Assembly (NCBI RefSeq): GCF_000003605.2
Contig: NW_003139233.1
Span: 1-44,637, forward strand
Length of the DNA stretch: 44,637 bases
Origin: Saccoglossus kowalevskii
Lineage: Eukaryota; Hemichordata; Enteropneusta; Harrimaniidae
Reading direction: 5' to 3'
The notes under the pieces were generated by a model, which saw only the letters and a list, made by a program, of their open reading frames with translations, had not been told where the DNA came from and did no database searches. Positions 12,915 to 25,370 of this stretch are shown here, piece after piece. Each line of letters begins with the position of its first letter. Position 1 is the first letter of the stretch. The translations under genes were made by a program, and so were the position numbers.

Positions 12915-15448
12915 AGTGTACTGGGACACTTGATAGGGTCAGTACATTGATTTGTCATCACTAAGTCTGATAGTGTACTGTGACACTTGATATGGTCAAT
13001 ACATTGATTTGTCATCACTAAGGCTGACAGTGCAATGGGACACTTGATAGGGTCAGTACATTGATTTGTCATCACTAAGGCTGACAGTGTACTGGGACAC
13101 TTGATAGGATCAGTACATTGAATTGTCATCACTAAGGCTGACAGTGTACTGGGACACTTGATAGGGTCAGTACATTGGTTTGACATCACTCAGGCTGACA
13201 GTGTACTGGGACACTTGATAAGGTCAATACATTGATTTGTCACCACTAAGGCTGACAGGGTACTGGGACACTTGATAGAGTGAGTACATTGATTTGTCAC
13301 CATTAAGCCTGACAGTGTACTGGGACACTTGATAGGGTCAGTACAATGGTTTGTCTTCACTAAAGCTGACAGTGTACTGGAACACTTGATATGGTCAATA
13401 CATTGATTTGTCATCACTAAGGCTGACAGTGTATTGGGACACTTGATAGGGTCAATACATTGATTTGTCATCACTAAGGCTGACAGTGTACTGGGACAAT
13501 TGATAGGGTCAATACATTGATTTGTCACCACTAAGGCTGACATTGTACTGGGACACTTGATAGGGTCAGTACATTGATTTGTCATCACTAAGGCTGACAG
13601 TGTACTGGGACACTTGATAGGATCAGTACATTGATTTGTCATCACAAAGGCTAACAGTGTACTGGGACACTAGATAGGTCAGTACATTTATTTGTCACCA
13701 CTAAGGCTGACAGTGTACTGGGACACTTGATATGGTCAGTACATTGATTTGTCACCACTAAGGCTGACAGTGTACTGGGATACTTGATAGGGCCAATACA
13801 TTGATTTGTCGTCACTAAGTCTGACAGTGTACTGGGACACTTGATAGGGCCAATACATTGATTTGTCATCACTAAGGCTGACAGTGTAATGGGACACTTG
13901 ATATGGTCAATACATTGATTTGTCATCACTAAGTCTGATAGTGTACTGGACACTTGATAGGGTGAGTACAGTGGTTTGACATCACTGAGGCTGACAGTGT
14001 ACTGGGACAATTGATAGGGTCAGTACATTGATTTGTCATCACTAAGGCTGACAGTGTACTGGGACACTTGATAGGTCAGTACATTGATTTGTCACCACTA
14101 AGGCTGACAGTGTACTAGGACACTTGATAGGGTAAGTATATTGGTTTGTCATCACTAAGGCTGACAGTGTACTGGGATACTTGATAGGGTCAGTACATTG
14201 ATTTGTCATCACTAAGGCTGACAGTGTACTGGGACACTTGATAGGGTCAGTACATTGATTTGTCATCACTAAGTCTGATAGTGTACTGTGACACTTGATA
14301 TGGTCAATACATTGATTTGTCATCACTAAGGCTGACAGTGCAATGGGACACTTGATAGGGTCAGTACATTGATTTGTCATCACTAAGGCTGACAGTGTAC
14401 TGGGACACTTGATAGGATCAGTACATTGAATTGTCATCACTAAGGCTGACAGTGTACTGGGACACTTGATAGGGTCAGTACATTGGTTTGACATCACTCA
14501 GGCTGACAGTGTACTGGGACACTTGATAAGGTCAATACATTGATTTGTCACCACTAAGGCTGACAGGGTACTGGGACACTTGATAGAGTGAGTACATTGA
14601 TTTGTCACCATTAAGCCTGACAGTGTACTGGGACACTTGATAGGGTCAGTACAATGGTTTGTCTTCACTAAAGCTGACAGTGTACTGGAACACTTGATAT
14701 GGTCAATACATTGATTTGTCATCACTAAGGCTGACAGTGTATTGGGACACTTGATAGGGTCAATACATTGATTTGTCATCACTAAGGCTGACAGTGTACT
14801 GGGACAATTGATAGGGTCAATACATTGATTTGTCACCACTAAGGCTGACATTGTACTGGGACACTTGATAGGGTCAGTACATTGATTTGTCATCACTAAG
14901 GCTGACAGTGTACTGGGACACTTGATAGGATCAGTACATTGATTTGTCATCACAAAGGCTAACAGTGTACTGGGACACTAGATAGGTCAGTACATTTATT
15001 TGTCACCACTAAGTCTGACAGTGTACTGGGACACTTGATAGGGCCAATACATTGATTTGTCATCACTAAGGCTGACAGTGTAATGGGACACTTGATATGG
15101 TCAATACATTGATTTGTCATCACTAAGTCTGATAGTGTACTGGGACACTTGATAGGGTGAGTACAGTGGTTTGACATCACTGAGGCTGACAGTGTACTGG
15201 GACAATTGATAGGGTCAGTACATTGATTTGTCATCACTAAGGCTGACAGTGTACTGGGACACTTGATAGGTCAGTACATTGATTTGTCACCACTAAGGCT
15301 GACAGTGTACTAGGACACTTGATAGGGTAAGTATATTGGTTTGTCATCACTAAGGCTGACAGTGTACTGGGATACTTGATAGGGTCAGTACATTGATTTG
15401 TCATCACTAAGGCTGACAGTGTACTGGGACACTTGATAGGGTCAGTAC
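12915..15448. repeat. 23-unit (1,308-bp) tandem duplication with internal two-unit deletion
   Basis: Bases 12,915-13,705 match 14,223-15,013 at an offset of 1,308 bp, which is 23 units minus three 1-bp deletions lying in the first copy. Shared rare features are GTGCAATGGG (13,031 and 14,339), CAATGG with GTCTTCAC, GACAGGGTACTGG, and ACTAGATAGGTCAG followed by TTTATTTG. Beyond that, 13,815-14,253 matches 15,009-15,448 at an offset of 1,194-1,195, so the second copy has lost exactly two units (114 bp). A 1-bp deletion at 13,947 is present only in the first copy. Confidence 0.85.
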
Positions 15449-15917
15449 ATTGATTTGTCACCACTAAGGCTGACAGTGTACTGGGATACTTGATAGGGCC
15501 AATACATTGATTTGTCACCACTAAGGCTGACAGTGTACTGGGATACTTGATAGGGCCAATACATTGATTTGTCATCACTAAGGCTGACAGTGTAATGGGA
15601 CACTTGATATGGTCAATACATTGATTTGTCATCACTAAGTCCGATAGTGTACTGGGACACTTGATAGGGTGAGTACGGTGGTTTGTCATCACTGAGGCTG
15701 ACAGTGTACTAGGATACTTGATAGGGTCAGTACATTGATTTGTCATCACTAAGGCTGACAGTGTACTGGGACACTTGATATGATCAATACATTGATTTGT
15801 CATCACTTAGGCTGACAGTGTACTGGGACACTTGATAGGGTCAGTACATTGGTTTGTCATCACTAAGGCTGACAGTGTACTGGGACATCTGATAGGGTCA
15901 GTACATTGATTTGTCAC

Positions 15918-16750
15918 CACTAAGGCTGACAGTGTACTGGGACACTTGATATGGTCAGTACAATGGTTTGTCTTCACTAAGGCTGACAGTGTACTGGGAC
16001 ACTTGATAGGGTCAGTACATTGATTTGTCATCACTAAGGCTGACAGTGTACTGGGACACTTGATATGGTCAATACATTGACTTGTCATCACTTAGCCTGA
16101 CAGTGTACTGGGACACTTGATAGGGTCAGTACATTGGTTTGTCATCACTAAGGCTGACAGTGTACTGGGACACTTGATATGGTCAGTACAATGGTTTGTC
16201 TTCACTAAGGCTGACAGTGTACTGGGACACTTGATATGGTCAATACATTGATTTGTCATCACTAAGGCTGACAGTGTACTGATACACTTGATAGGGTCAG
16301 TACATTGATTTGTCATCACTAAGGCTGACAGTGTACTGGGACACTTGATATGGTCAGTACAATGGTTTGTCTTCACTAAGGCTGACAGTGTACTGGGACA
16401 CTTGATAGGGTCAGTACATTGATTTGTCATCACTAAGGCTGACAGTGTACTGGGACACTTGATATGGTCAATACATTGACTTGTCATCACTTAGCCTGAC
16501 AGTGTACTGGGACACTTGATAGGGTCAGTACATTGGTTTGTCATCACTAAGGCTGACAGTGTACTGGGACACTTGATATGGTCAGTACAATGGTTTGTCT
16601 TCACTAAGGCTGACAGTGTACTGGGACACTTGATATGGTCAATACATTGATTTGTCATCACTAAGGCTGACAGTGTACTGATACACTTGATAGGGTCAGT
16701 ACATTGATTTGTCATCACTAAGGCTGACAGTGTACTGGGACACTTGATAT
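15918..16750. repeat. 7-unit (399-bp) tandem higher-order repeat, about 2.1 copies
   Basis: The unit order repeats at 399 bp (7 x 57). Landmarks are TTGACTTGTCATC with ACTTAGCC at 16,078 and 16,477, and the rare ACTGATACACTTG at 16,278 and 16,677. The copies appear identical over the overlap. The match stops near 15,917 on the left (CACCACT against CATCACT) and near 16,751 on the right (CAGTACATTG against CAGTACAATGG). Confidence 0.85.
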
Positions 16751-17173
16751 GGTCAGTACATTGATTTGTCACCACTAAGACTGACAGTGTACTGGGACAC
16801 TTGATATGGTCAGTACATTGAGTGTTCATCACTAAGGCTGACAGTGTACTGGGACACTTGATAGGGTCAATACATTGATTTGTCACCACTAAGCCTGACA
16901 GTGTACTGGGACACTTGATAGGGTCAGTACATTGGTTTGTCGTCACTAAGGCTGACAGTGTACTGGGACACTTGATATGGTCAATACATTGATTTGTCAT
17001 CACTAAGTCTGACAGTGCACTGGGACACTTGATAGGGTCAATACATTGATTTGTCATCACTAAGGCTGACAGTGTACTGGGACACTTGATAGGGTCAGTA
17101 CATTGATTTGTCATCACTGAGGCTGACAGTGTACTGGCACACTTGATAGGGTCAGTACATTGATTTGTCATCA

Positions 17174-19338
17174 CTAAGGCTGACAGTGTACTGGGACACT
17201 TGATAGGTCAGTACATTGATTTGTCACCACTAAGGCTGACAGTGTACTGGGACACTTGATATGGTCAGTACATTGATTTGTCATCACTAAGGCTGACAGT
17301 GTACTGAGACACTTGATAGGGTCAGTACATTGATTTGTCACCACTAAGGCTGACAGTGTACTGGGACACTTGATATGGTCAATACATTGATTTGTCTTCA
17401 CTAAGGCTGACAGTGTACTGGGACACTTGATAGGGTGAGTACATTGATTGTTCACCATTAAGCCTGACAGTGTACTGGGACACTTGATAGGGTCGGTACA
17501 ATGGTTTGTCTTCACTAAAGCTGACAGTGTACTGGGACACTTGATATGGTCAATACATTGATTTGTCATCACTAAGGCTGACAGTGTATTGGGACACTTG
17601 ATAGGGTCAATACATTGATTTGTCATCACTAAGGCTGACAGTGTACTGGGACAATTGATAGGGTCAATACATTGATTTGTCACCACTAAGGCTGACATTG
17701 TACTGGGACACTTGATATGGTCAATACATTGATTTGTCACCACTGAAGCTGACAGTGTACTGGGACACTTGATATTGTCAATACATTGAGTTGTCATCAC
17801 TAAGGCTGACAGTGTACTGGGACACTTGATAGGGTCAATACATTGATTTTTCACCACTAAGCCTGACAGTGTACTGGGACACTTGAGAGGGTCAGTACAT
17901 TGGTTTGACATCACTCAGGCTGACAGTGTACTGGGACACTTGATAAGGTCAATACATTGATTTGTCACCACTAAGGCTGACAGTGTACTGGGACACTTGA
18001 TAGGGTGAGTACATTGATTTGTCACCATTAAGCCTGACAGTGTACTGGGACTCTTGATAGGGTCAGTACAATGGTTTGTCTTCACTAAGGCTGACAGTGT
18101 ACTGGGGCACTTGATATGGTCAATACATTGATTTGTCATCACTAAGGCTGACAGTGTATTGGAACACTTGATAGGGTCAATACATTGATTTGTCACCACT
18201 ACGCCTGACAGTGTACTGGGACACTTGATAGGGTCACTACATTGGTTTGTCATCACTAAGGCTGACAGTGTACTAGGATACTTGATAGGGTCAGTACATT
18301 GATTTGTCATCACTAAGGCTGACAGTGTACTGGGACACTTGATATGGTCAATACATTGATTTGTCATCACTTAGGCTGACAGTGTACTGGGACACTTGAT
18401 AGGGTCAGTACATTGGTTTGTCATCACTAAGGCTGACAGTGTACTGGGACATCTGATAGGGTCAGTACATTGATTTGTCATCACTAAGGCTGACAGTGTA
18501 CTGGGACAATTGATAGGGTCAATACATTGATTTGTCACCACTAAGGCTGACATTGTACTGGGACACTTGATATGGTCAATACATTGATTTGTCACCACTA
18601 AAGCTGACAGTGTACTGGTACACTTGATTCGGTCAATACATTGAGTTGTCATCACTAAGGCTGACAGTGTACTGGGACACTTGATAGGGTCAATACATTG
18701 ATTTGTCACCACTAAGCCTGACGGTGTACTGGGACACTTGATAGGGTCAGTACATTGATTTGTCATCACTAAGGCTGACAGTGTACTAGAACACTTGATA
18801 GGGTCAGTACATTGATTTGTCATCACTAAGGCTGACAGTGTACTGGGACACTTGATATGGTCAATACATTGATTTGTCATCACTTAGGCTGACAGTGTAC
18901 TGGGACACTTGATAGGGTCAGTACATTGATTTGTCATCACTAAGGCTGACAGTGTACTGGGACACTTGATATGGTCAATACATTGATTTGTCATCACTTA
19001 GGCTGACAGTGTACTGGGACACTTGATAGGGTCAGTACATTGGTTTGTCATCACTAAGGCTGACAGTGTTCTGGGACACTTGATAGGGTCAATACATTGA
19101 TTTGTCACCACTACGCCAGACAGTGTACTGGGACACTTGATAGGGTCAGTACATTGGTTTGTCATCACTAAGGCTGACAGTGTACTGGGACACTTGATAT
19201 GGTCAATACATTGATTTGTCACCACTAAGCCTGACAGTGTACTGGGACACTTGATAGGGTCAGTACATTGGTTTGTCATCACTAAGGCTGACAGTGTACT
19301 GGGACACTTGATATGGTCAATACATTGATTTGTCATCA
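17174..19338. repeat. A-type sequence with one phase slip, mixed unit order
   Basis: This stretch begins beside a 1-bp deletion at about 17,206 (GATAGGTCAG). It contains the 10-unit series again, ending at the ACTCAGG marker at 17,915, and the series with AGAACAC and GACATCTG at 18,371-18,883. The last series recurs almost unit for unit at 43,282-43,794. Several ACTTAGG marker units (near 18,371, 18,884 and 18,998) break the minus-strand frame. No gene or unique sequence was seen. Confidence 0.6.
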
Positions 19339-19450
19339 CTAAGGCTGACAGTGTAATGGGACACTTGATAGGGTCAGTACATGGATTTATCATCACTAAG
19401 GCTGACAGTGTACTAGGATACTTGATAGGGTCAGTACATTGATTTGTCAT

Positions 19451-19497
19451 CACTGATTTGTCAGTACATTGATATGGTCAGTACATTGATTTGTCAT
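19451..19497. repeat. Rearranged 47-bp unit, copy 1
   Basis: From CACT to the next CACT is 47 bp instead of 57. The left half of the unit (AAGGCTGACAGTGTACTGGG and what follows) is missing. In its place stands GATTTGTCAGTACATTGATA, which resembles the right half of a normal unit. Exact copies are at 20,300 and 29,993. Confidence 0.85.
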
Positions 19498-20299
19498 CAC
19501 TAAGTCTGACAGTGTACTGGGACACTTGATAGGGCCAATACATTGATTTGTCATCACTAAGGCTGACAGTGTAATGGGATACTTGATAGGGTCAGTACAT
19601 TGATTTGTCATCACTAAGGCTGACAGTGTAATGGGACACTTGATAGGGTCAGTACATTGATTTGTCATCACTAAGGCTGACTGACAGTGTACTGGGACAC
19701 TTGATAGGGTCAGTACATTGATTTGTCATCACTAAGGCTGACAGTGTACTGGGACACTTGATATGGTCAGTACATTGGTTTGTCATCACTAAGTCTGACA
19801 GTGTACTGGGACACTTGATAGGGCCAATACATTGATTTGTCATCACTAAGGCTGACAGTGTAATGGGATACTTGATAGGGTCAGTACATTGATTTGTCAT
19901 CACTAAGGCTAACAGTGTACTGGGACACTTGATAGGGTCAGTACATTGATTTGTCATCACTAAGGCTGACAGTGTACTGGGACACTTGATATGGTCAGTA
20001 CAATGGTTTGTCTTCACTAAGGCTGACAGTGTACTGGGACACTTGATATGGTCAATACATTGATTTGTCATCACTAAGGCTGACAGTGTACTGGGACACT
20101 TGATATGGTCAGTACATTGATTTGTCACCACTAAGACTGACAGTGTACTGGGACACTTGATATGGTCAGTACATTGATTGTTCATCACTAAGGCTGACAG
20201 TGTAATGGGACACTTGATAGGGTCAGTACATGGATTTATCATCACTAAGGCTGACAGTGTACTAGGATACTTGATAGGGTCAGTACATTGATTTGTCAT

Positions 20300-20346
20300 C
20301 ACTGATTTGTCAGTACATTGATATGGTCAGTACATTGATTTGTCAT
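20300..20346. repeat. Rearranged 47-bp unit, copy 2
   Basis: It is identical in form to the 47-bp unit at 19,451, 849 bp upstream. It was carried along in the tandem duplication of the 15-unit block. Confidence 0.85.
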
Positions 20347-22440
20347 CACTAAGTCTGACAGTGTACTGGGACACTTGATAGGGCCAATACATTGATTTGT
20401 CATCACTAAGGCTGACAGTGTAATGGGATACTTGATAGGGTCAGTACATTGATTTGTCATCACTAAGGCTGACAGTGTAATGGGACACTTGATAGGGTCA
20501 GTACATTGATTTGTCATCACTAAGGCTGACTGACAGTGTACTGGGACACTTGATAGGGTCAGTACATTGATTTGTCATCACTAAGGCTGACAGTGTACTG
20601 GGACACTTGATATGGTCAGTACATTGGTTTGTCATCACTAAGTCTGACAGTGTACTGGGACACTTGATAGGGCCAATACATTGATTTGTCATCACTAAGG
20701 CTGACAGTGTAATGGGATACTTGATAGGGTCAGTACATTGATTTGTCATCACTAAGGCTAACAGTGTACTGGGACACTTGATAGGGTCAGTACATTGATT
20801 TGTCATCACTAAGGCTGACAGTGTACTGGGACACTTGATATGGTCAGTACAATGGTTTGTCTTCACTAAGGCTGACAGTGTACTGGGACACTTGATATGG
20901 TCAATACATTGATTTGTCATCACTAAGGCTGACAGTGTACTGGGACACTTGATATGGTCAGTACATTGATTTGTCACCACTAAGACTGACAGTGTACTGG
21001 GACACTTGATATGGTCAGTACATTGATTGTTCATCACTAAGGCTGACAGTGTACTGGGACACTTGATAGGGTCAATACATTGATTTGTCATCACTAAGGC
21101 TGACAGTGTACTAGAACACTTGATAGGGTCAGTACGTTGATTTGTCATCACTAAGGCTGACAGTGTACTGGGACACTTGATATGGTCAATACATTGATTT
21201 GTCACCACTAAGCCTGACGGTGTACTGGGACACTTGATAGGGTCAGTACATTGATTTGTCATCACTAAGGCTGACAGTGTACTAGAACACTTGATAGGGT
21301 CAGTACATTGATTTGTCATCACTAAGGCTGACAGTGTACTGGGACACTTGATATGGTCAATACATTGATTTGTCATCACTTAGGCTGACAGTGTACTGGG
21401 ACACTTGATAGGGTCAGTACATTGATTTGTCATCACTAAGGCTGACAGTGTACTGGGACACTTGATATGGTCAATACATTGATTTGTCATCACTTAGGCT
21501 GACAGTGTACTGGGACACTTGATAGGGTCAGTACATTGGTTTGTCATCACTAAGGCTGACAGTGTTCTGGGACACTTGATAGGGTCAATACATTGATTTG
21601 TCACCACTACGCCAGACAGTGTACTGGGACACTTGATAGGGTCAGTACATTGGTTTGTCATCACTAAGGCTGACAGTGTACTGGGACACTTGATATGGTC
21701 AATACATTGATTTGTCACCACTAAGCCTGACAGTGTACTGGGACACTTGATAGGGTCAGTACATTGATTTGTCATCACTGAGGCTGACAGTGTAATGGGA
21801 CACTTGATATGGTCAATACATTGATTTGTCATCACTAAGTCTGATAGTGTACTGGGACACTTGATAGGGTGAGTACGGTGGTTTGTCATCACTGAGGCTG
21901 ACAGTTTACTGGGACAATTGATAGGGTCAGTACATTGGTTTGTCATCGCTAAGGCTGACAGTGTACTGGGACACTTGATAGGGTCAGTACATTGATTTGT
22001 CATCACTAAGGCTGACAGTGTACTAGGACACTTGATAGCGTCAGTTACATTGGTTTGTCATCACTAAGTCTGATAGTGTACTGGGACACTTGATAGGGTG
22101 AGTACGGTGGTTTGTCATCACTGAGGCTGACAGTTTACTGGGACAATTGATATGGTCAGTACATTGGTTTGTCATCACTGAGGCTGACAGTTTACTGGGA
22201 CAATTGATAGGGTCAGTACATTGGTTTGTCATCGCTAAGGCTGACAGTGTACTGGGACACTTGATAGGGTCAATACATTAATTTGTCATCACTAAGGCTG
22301 ACAGTGTACTAGGACACTTGATAGGGTCAGTACATTGGTTTGTCATCACTAAGTCTGATAGTGTACTGTGACACTTGATAGGGTCAATACATTGATTTGT
22401 CTTCACTAAGGCTGACAGTGTAATGGGACACTTGATTGGG

Positions 22441-22820
22441 TCAGTACATTGATTTGTCATCACTAAGGCTGACTGACAGTGTACTGGGACACTTGATAGG
22501 GTCAATACATTGATTTGTCATCACTAAGGCTGACAGTGTAATGGGACACTTGATAGGGTCAATACATTGATTTGTCTTCACTAAGGCTGACAGTGTACTG
22601 GGACACTTGATAGGGTCAGTACATTGATTTGTCATCACTAAGGCTGACAGTGTACTGGGACACTTGATAGGGTCAGTACATTGATTTGTCATCACTAAGG
22701 CTGACAGTGTACTGGGACACTTGATAGGTCAGTACATTGATTTGTCACCACTAAGGCTGACAGTGTACTGGGACACTTGATATGGTCAGTACATTGATTT
22801 GTCACCGCTAAGGCTGACAG
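22441..22820. repeat. Segment duplicated 32 units away, copy 1 (partner 24,268-24,648)
   Basis: This segment matches 24,268-24,648 at an offset of 1,827 bp (32 units plus 3). Shared features in order are the GGCTGACTGACAG insertion, TAATGGGAC, GTCTTCAC, the 1-bp-short GATAGGTCAG unit and the rare TCACCGCTAAGG at 22,802 and 24,629. The downstream copy additionally has ACTGGACAC (-1) and ATCAACTAAG (+1), which cancel each other in length. Confidence 0.8.
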
Positions 22821-23520
22821 TGTACTGGGACACTTGATAGGGCCAATACATTGATTTGTCATCACTAAGGCTGACAGTGTACTGGGACACTTGATATGGT
22901 CAGTACATTGATTTGTCACCACTAAGACTGACAGTGTAATGGGACACTTGATATGGTCAGTACATTGATTGTTCATCACTAAGGCTGACAGTGTACTGGG
23001 ACACTTGATAGGGTCAATACATTGATTTGTCACCACTAAGCCTGACAGTGTACTGGGACACTTGATAGGGTCAGTACATTGGTTTGTCGTCACTAAGGCT
23101 GACAGTGTATTGGGACACTTGATATGGTCAATACATTGATTTGTCTTCACTAAGGCTGACAGTGTACTGGGACACTTGATAGCCCCAATACATTGATTTG
23201 TCATCACTAAGGCTGACAGTGTAATGGGACACTTGATATGGTCAGTACATTGATTTGTCACCACTAAGACTGACAGTGTACTGGGACACTTGATATGGTC
23301 AGTACATTGATTGTTCATCACTAAGGCTGACAGTGTACTGGGACACTTGATAGGGTCAATACATTGATTTGTCACCACTAAGCCTGACAGTGTACTGGGA
23401 CACTTGATAGGGTCAGTACATTGGTTTGTCGTCACTAAGGCTGACTGTGTATTGGGATACTTGATATGGTCAATACATTGATTTGTCTTCACTAAGGCTG
23501 ACAGTGTACTGGGACACTTG
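22812..23520. repeat. 6-unit (342-bp) tandem higher-order repeat, two copies
   Basis: The six-unit module reads, in plus-strand order, CATCACTAAGG, CACCACTAAGACTG, TGTTCATCACT, CACCACTAAGCC, GTCGTCACT with TATTGGG, and GTCTTCACT. It occurs at 22,812-23,153 and again at 23,154-23,520 (TGTTCATC at 22,970 and 23,312). A third partial copy is at 23,838-24,150, eleven units further on. The same module, whole or partial, recurs near 16.8, 30.7, 32.7, 33.9, 35.1 and 35.9 kb. It is the commonest building block of the B-type sequence. Confidence 0.8.
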
Positions 23521-24267
23521 ATATGGTCAATGCATTGATTTGTCACCACTAAGGCTGACAGTGTACTGGGACATTTGATATGGTCAGTACATTGACTTGT
23601 CATCACTAAGGCTGACAGTGTACTAGAACACTTGATAGGGTAAGTACATTGGTTTGTCATCACTAAGGCTGACAGTGTACTGGGACACTTGATAGGGTCA
23701 GTACATTGATTTGTCACCACTAAGGCTGACAGTGTACTGGGACACTTGATATGGTCAGTACATTGATTTGTCATCACTAAGGCTGACAGTGTACTGGGAC
23801 ACTTGATATGGTCAATACATTGATTTGTCATCACTAAGGCTGACAGTGTACTGGGACACTTGATATGGTCAGTACATTGATTTGTCACCACTAAGACTGA
23901 CAGTGTACTGGGACACTTGATATGGTCAGTACATTGATTGTTCATCACTAAGGCTGACAGTGTACTGCGACACTTGATAGGGTCAATACATTGATTTGTC
24001 ACCACTAAGCCTGACAGTGTACTGGGACACTTGATAGGGTCAGTACATTGGTTTGTCGTCACTAAGGCTGACAGTGTATTGGGACACTTGATATGGTCAA
24101 TACATTGATTTGTCTTCACTAAGGCTGACAGTGTACTGGGACACTTGATATGGTCAGTGCATTGATTTGTCATCACTAAAGCTGACAGTGTACTGGGACA
24201 CTTGATAGGGTCAATACATTGATTTGTCATCACTAAAGCTGACAGTGTACTAGGACACTTGATAGGG

Positions 24268-24648
24268 TCAGTACATTGATTTGTCATCACTAAGGCTGAC
24301 TGACAGTGTACTGGACACTTGATAGGGTCAATACATTGATTTGTCATCAACTAAGGCTGACAGTGTAATGGGACACTTGATAGGGTCAATACATTGATTT
24401 GTCTTCACTAAGGCTGACAGTGTACTGGGACACTTGATAGGGTCAGTACATTGATTTGTCATCACTAAGGCTGACAGTGTACTGGGACACTTGATAGGGT
24501 CAGTACATTGATTTGTCATCACTAAGGCTGACAGTGTACTGGGACACTTGATAGGTCAGTACATTGATTTGTCACCACTAAGGCTGACAGTGTACTGGGA
24601 CACTTGATATGGTCAGTACATTGATTTGTCACCGCTAAGGCTGACAGT
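24268..24648. repeat. Segment duplicated 32 units away, copy 2 (partner 22,441-22,820)
   Basis: See the partner segment for shared landmarks. This copy carries the extra pair ACTGGACAC (-1, at 24,313) and ATCAACTAAG (+1, at 24,350). Together with the +4 insertion, the net change over the first 60 bases keeps the minus-strand frame locally, giving a unit three bases longer than normal. Confidence 0.8.
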
Positions 24649-25370
24649 GTACTGGGATACTTGATAGGGCCAATACATTGATTTGTCATCACTAAGTCTG
24701 ACAGTGTACTGGGACACTTGATAGGGCCAATACATTGATTTGTCATCACTAAGCCTGACAGTGTAATGGGACACTTGATATGGTCAGTACAATGGTTTGT
24801 CTTCACTAAGGCTGACAGTGTACTAGGACACTTGATAGGGTAAGTATATTGGTTTGTCATCACTAAGGCTGACAGTGTACTGGGATACTTGATAGGGTCA
24901 GTACATTGATTTGTCATCACTAAGGCTGACAGTGTACTGGGACACTTGATAGGGTCAGTACATTGATTTGTCACCACTAAGGCTGACAGTGTACTGGGAT
25001 ACTTGATAGGGCCAATACATTGATTTGTCATCACTAAGGCTGACAGTGTAATGGGACACTTGATATGGTCAAGACATTGATTTGTCATCACTAAGTCTGA
25101 TAGTGTACTGGGACACATGATAGGGTGAGTACGGTGGTTTGTCATCACTGAGGCTGACAGTTTACTGGGACAATTGATAGGGTCAGTACATTGATTTGTC
25201 ATCGCTAAGGCTGACAGTGTACTGGGACACTTGATAGGGTCAGTACATTGGTTTGTCATCACTAAGGCTGACAGTGTACTGGGACACTTGATAGGGTCAG
25301 TACATTGATTTGTCACCACTAAGGCTGACAGTGTACTGGGACACTTGATATGGTCAGTACAATGGTTTGC

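Larger units (their letters stand above)
19339..21050. repeat. 15-unit (849-bp) tandem higher-order repeat, two copies
   Basis: Bases 19,339-20,187 are repeated at 20,188-21,036, and the match runs to about 21,050. The period of 849 bp equals 15 units minus 6, because each copy holds one 47-bp unit (-10) and one 61-bp unit (+4). Landmarks at the 849-bp offset are the CACTGATTTGTCAG unit at 19,451 and 20,300, and GGCTGACTGACAG at 19,675 and 20,524. The carried-over indels show that the whole segment was copied after the indels arose. Confidence 0.9.
19339..25370. repeat. B-type block 1: indel-rich units
   Basis: Unit phase breaks repeatedly here. There are 47-bp units at 19,451 and 20,300, and CTGA insertions (GGCTGACTGACAG) at 19,675, 20,524, 22,467 and 24,294. 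There is +1 at 22,044 (CAGTTACATT), -1 at 22,727 and 24,555 (GATAGGTCAG), -1 at 24,313 (ACTGGACAC), +1 at 24,350 (ATCAACTAAG) and -1 at 25,370 (TTTGCTTCAC). The AAGACTGAC unit is common and the ACTCAGG marker is absent. The block ends at the 25,370 indel, where A-type order resumes. Confidence 0.75.
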
